From: Bryobacteraceae bacterium
GTDB taxonomy: Bacteria; Acidobacteriota; Terriglobia; Bryobacterales; Bryobacteraceae
Assembly: GCA_026002875.1 (NCBI GenBank)
Contig: BPGE01000001.1
Coordinates: 992,001-1,056,000, forward strand
Direction: 5' to 3'
Length of the DNA: 64,000 nucleotides
Shown here: positions 62,552-64,000 of the stretch, piece after piece
Position numbering within the stretch: the first letter of the stretch is position 1
Layout of the letters: every line of letters begins with the position of its first letter
The notes under the pieces: generated by a model
What the model was told of the DNA's origin: nothing
The model's database searches: none
What the model saw: the letters and a program-made list of their open reading frames with translations, nothing else
Translations under genes and position numbers: made by a program

Positions 62552-63490
62552 ATGAAGCCGCCGATCCGCACCGCCGCCCGCTTCAGCCGCCGTTCGCTGC
62601 TGGCCGCGCCGCTGGCGGCGCGCCCGCGCGGCGGGCTGTTCCGCGGGACGTTTCTGCAGCCGTGGGCGCGGCATCTGGAGTGGGCGCAGGAGCAATGGGA
62701 GGAGCTGCTCGACACGCTCGCGGCGCTCGGCTGCGAAGAGATCATCCTGCAGTGGTGCCGCTACGATGACATCGATTACGCGCCCATGGCGGCGCGCCTG
62801 CTCGATCTGGCGCGCGCGCGCCGCATGCGCCTGATGATCGGGCTGCCGTATGCAAGCGCCTGGTGGAAGGAGATCGGCGCCGACGCGGCGCAGGCGCTGG
62901 AAGGCTTGACGGCGCGGGCGCGGGAGTTCACCGCCTCGGAGGAGGCGCGCCGATGGCGGCGACATCCGGCGTTCGGAGGCTGGTATCTGCCGGAAGAGAT
63001 CGACGACGATCACTGGTTCGCGCCGGCGCGGCGGCGGCTGCTGGCCGGGGCGCTCGACCGGATTGCGGGGCTGTTGAGGCCGGTGTCGGCGTCGGGGTTC
63101 ACCAACCGCGGGCATACGGCGCTGGAGCTGGCCGGTTTCTGGCAGGATCTGGCGGCGCGGAAGCGGTTGTCGAGAGTGCTGTTCCAGGACGGGATCGGAG
63201 CGGGCAAGATGACGCTGGCGGCGTGGCCTGCGTATGTGGAGGCGCTGCGGGCGAAGCTCGGCCGGAGGCTGGACGTGGTGGTGGAGATCTTCGAGGCGCG
63301 GACGGGGGAGGGCGGATTCCAGGCCGGGCCGGCGGCCTGGGAGCGGGTGCGGGCGCAGGCGGAGCTGGCGCGGCGGGCGACGCGGCGGCCGCCGCTGTGT
63401 TTCAGTCTTCCCGATTACGCGGTACCGCAAGCCGGGCCGGCGGCGGCGGAGCTGTTCCGGGCGCTGGGCGGAGTGCAGAATCCGCGCTGA
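62552..63490 (+). CDS. DUF4434-like secreted TIM-barrel protein
   Basis: A 312-residue protein with a Tat-like leader (RFSRRSLLAAPLAA). The body matches DUF4434 proteins, a family of probable glycosidase-fold enzymes: GTFLQPWARHLEW, LGCEEIILQWCRYDDIDY, FGGWYLPEEIDDDHW, and VLFQDGIGAGKM. Glu and Asp in the PEEIDDD motif are candidates for catalysis. It follows ribA by 32 bases. Confidence 0.75.
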   Translation: MKPPIRTAARFSRRSLLAAPLAARPRGGLFRGTFLQPWARHLEWAQEQWEELLDTLAALGCEEIILQWCRYDDIDYAPMAARLLDLARARRMRLMIGLPYASAWWKEIGADAAQALEGLTARAREFTASEEARRWRRHPAFGGWYLPEEIDDDHWFAPARRRLLAGALDRIAGLLRPVSASGFTNRGHTALELAGFWQDLAARKRLSRVLFQDGIGAGKMTLAAWPAYVEALRAKLGRRLDVVVEIFEARTGEGGFQAGPAAWERVRAQAELARRATRRPPLCFSLPDYAVPQAGPAAAELFRALGGVQNPR

Positions 63491-63595
63491 ATTTCTCTCA
63501 AGCCCCCGCGGGGCGGACCGATAAGGACAGCGAGGCTCCGGAACTGCAGCCGGGGTTCATCGAAAATCAACCCGAGGGTCAAGGAGAGAAACCGA

Positions 63596-63946
63596 ATGAA
63601 ACTGTCCCAGTGGATGCGCTGCGCACTGCTTGTGGCCGTGGCCGCCGTGCTTCCCGTTGCCGCCCAGGAAGAGATCACGACCGCGAACGCGCTGGGCCGC
63701 GTGGTGAAGAAGGTGGCGCCGACGTTCCCGGTGGCTGCCAAGCAGCTGAACGTGACGGGGACGCAGGATGTCCAGATCGTCGTTGACGAAGAGGGCAATG
63801 TGATCGATGCGAAGGTGCTGAAGGGCAACGCCCTGTTCACGCAGTCTTCGCTGGCCGCCATCAAGGAGTGGAAATTCACGCCGCTGCTGAAGGACGGCCA
63901 GCCGGTGAAATTCACGACCGTGGTTTCCTTTAATTACACGAAATAG
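63596..63946 (+). CDS. Small secreted TonB C-terminal-like protein
   Basis: A 116-residue exported protein (signal peptide MKLSQWMRCALLVAVAAVLPVAAQ) with a TonB C-terminal fold: KKVAPTFPVAAKQLNVTGTQDVQIVVDEEGNVIDAKVLKGNALFTQSSLAAIKEWKFTPLLKDGQPVKFTTVVSF in short strands. It has no membrane anchor or Pro-rich spacer, so it is not a full energy transducer. Such TonB-like proteins are widespread in Acidobacteria. AAGGAGAG before the ATG. Confidence 0.85.
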   Translation: MKLSQWMRCALLVAVAAVLPVAAQEEITTANALGRVVKKVAPTFPVAAKQLNVTGTQDVQIVVDEEGNVIDAKVLKGNALFTQSSLAAIKEWKFTPLLKDGQPVKFTTVVSFNYTK

Positions 63947-63963
63947 CGCACAAATGTTTCTGA

Positions 63964-64000
63964 GGCGGGCGCAGCCGGCAGAGGCGGCCCGCCCTGCTTT
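63964..64000 (+). terminator. Terminator after the TonB-like gene
   Basis: GGCGGGC (63964-63970) pairs with GCCCGCC (63987-63993), with a 16-base loop, and CTGCTTT follows to the window edge. Confidence 0.55.

Overview
The window is GC-rich, densely coded bacterial DNA with no rRNA genes and one tRNA. The gene mix suggests a soil-type Acidobacteriota, probably the Solibacter/Bryobacter lineage: a secreted SBBP-repeat protein, a DUF4252 sigma-factor operon, many small two-component and ECF systems, several carbohydrate-active enzymes, and HslUV beside a sigma-54 regulator. That assignment is inference from gene content; no marker rRNA is present.

Layout. 0-11.5 kb: core and signalling genes on the + strand: alanine dehydrogenase (cut by the left edge), DUF1015, AlgH-like, HAD phosphatase, a CHASE2 histidine kinase with its NtrC-type partner, hslVU, an FN3 lipoprotein, an FAH-family enzyme and small membrane or secreted proteins. 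11.6-16.8 kb: glgX, the metXW pair and a secreted beta-propeller gene on the - strand, then a flavodoxin-like gene. 16.8-22.3 kb: a VapBC-type toxin-antitoxin pair, a two-esterase fusion (CE15 plus SGNH), a NYN plus cold-shock fusion and an APC permease. 22.3-26.1 kb: a cyclic-di-GMP cluster (HD-GYP/GAF/GGDEF protein, sigma-54 activator, PilZ protein). 26.2-32.5 kb: SBBP protein, orphan efflux adaptor, alpha/beta hydrolase, UPF0145 protein, anti-sigma and ECF sigma. 32.7-35.2 kb: two repeat arrays built from a 63-bp unit with a perfect palindrome whose arms change together. 35.5-43.8 kb: a degenerate hybrid kinase, AIM24-like protein, HExxH protein, efp, OsmC and a two-domain acyltransferase.

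43.9-51.8 kb looks accessory: a phosphorothioate-DNA-dependent HNH endonuclease, a tiny two-repeat protein, an inositol-phosphatase/ADP-ribosylglycohydrolase fusion, and a divergent operon (small ORF, Bcs1-like AAA+ ATPase, unknown protein, two-DTG aspartic protease homologue). It ends in a decayed ISL3 transposase next to tRNA-Ser. Several genes there carry strong AAGGAGG-type ribosome sites that most flanking genes lack. 51.8-64 kb: ribBA with a damaged GTP cyclohydrolase half, a GH9/GH5-like/GH2 plant-polysaccharide cluster, an ECF sigma/DUF4252 operon, a LytS-type kinase, an intact stand-alone ribA, a DUF4434 protein and a TonB C-terminal-like protein.

The two strongest candidates for something undescribed are the covarying palindrome repeats (32.7-35.2 kb) and the ATPase / ADP-ribose-hydrolase island (45.0-50.7 kb).
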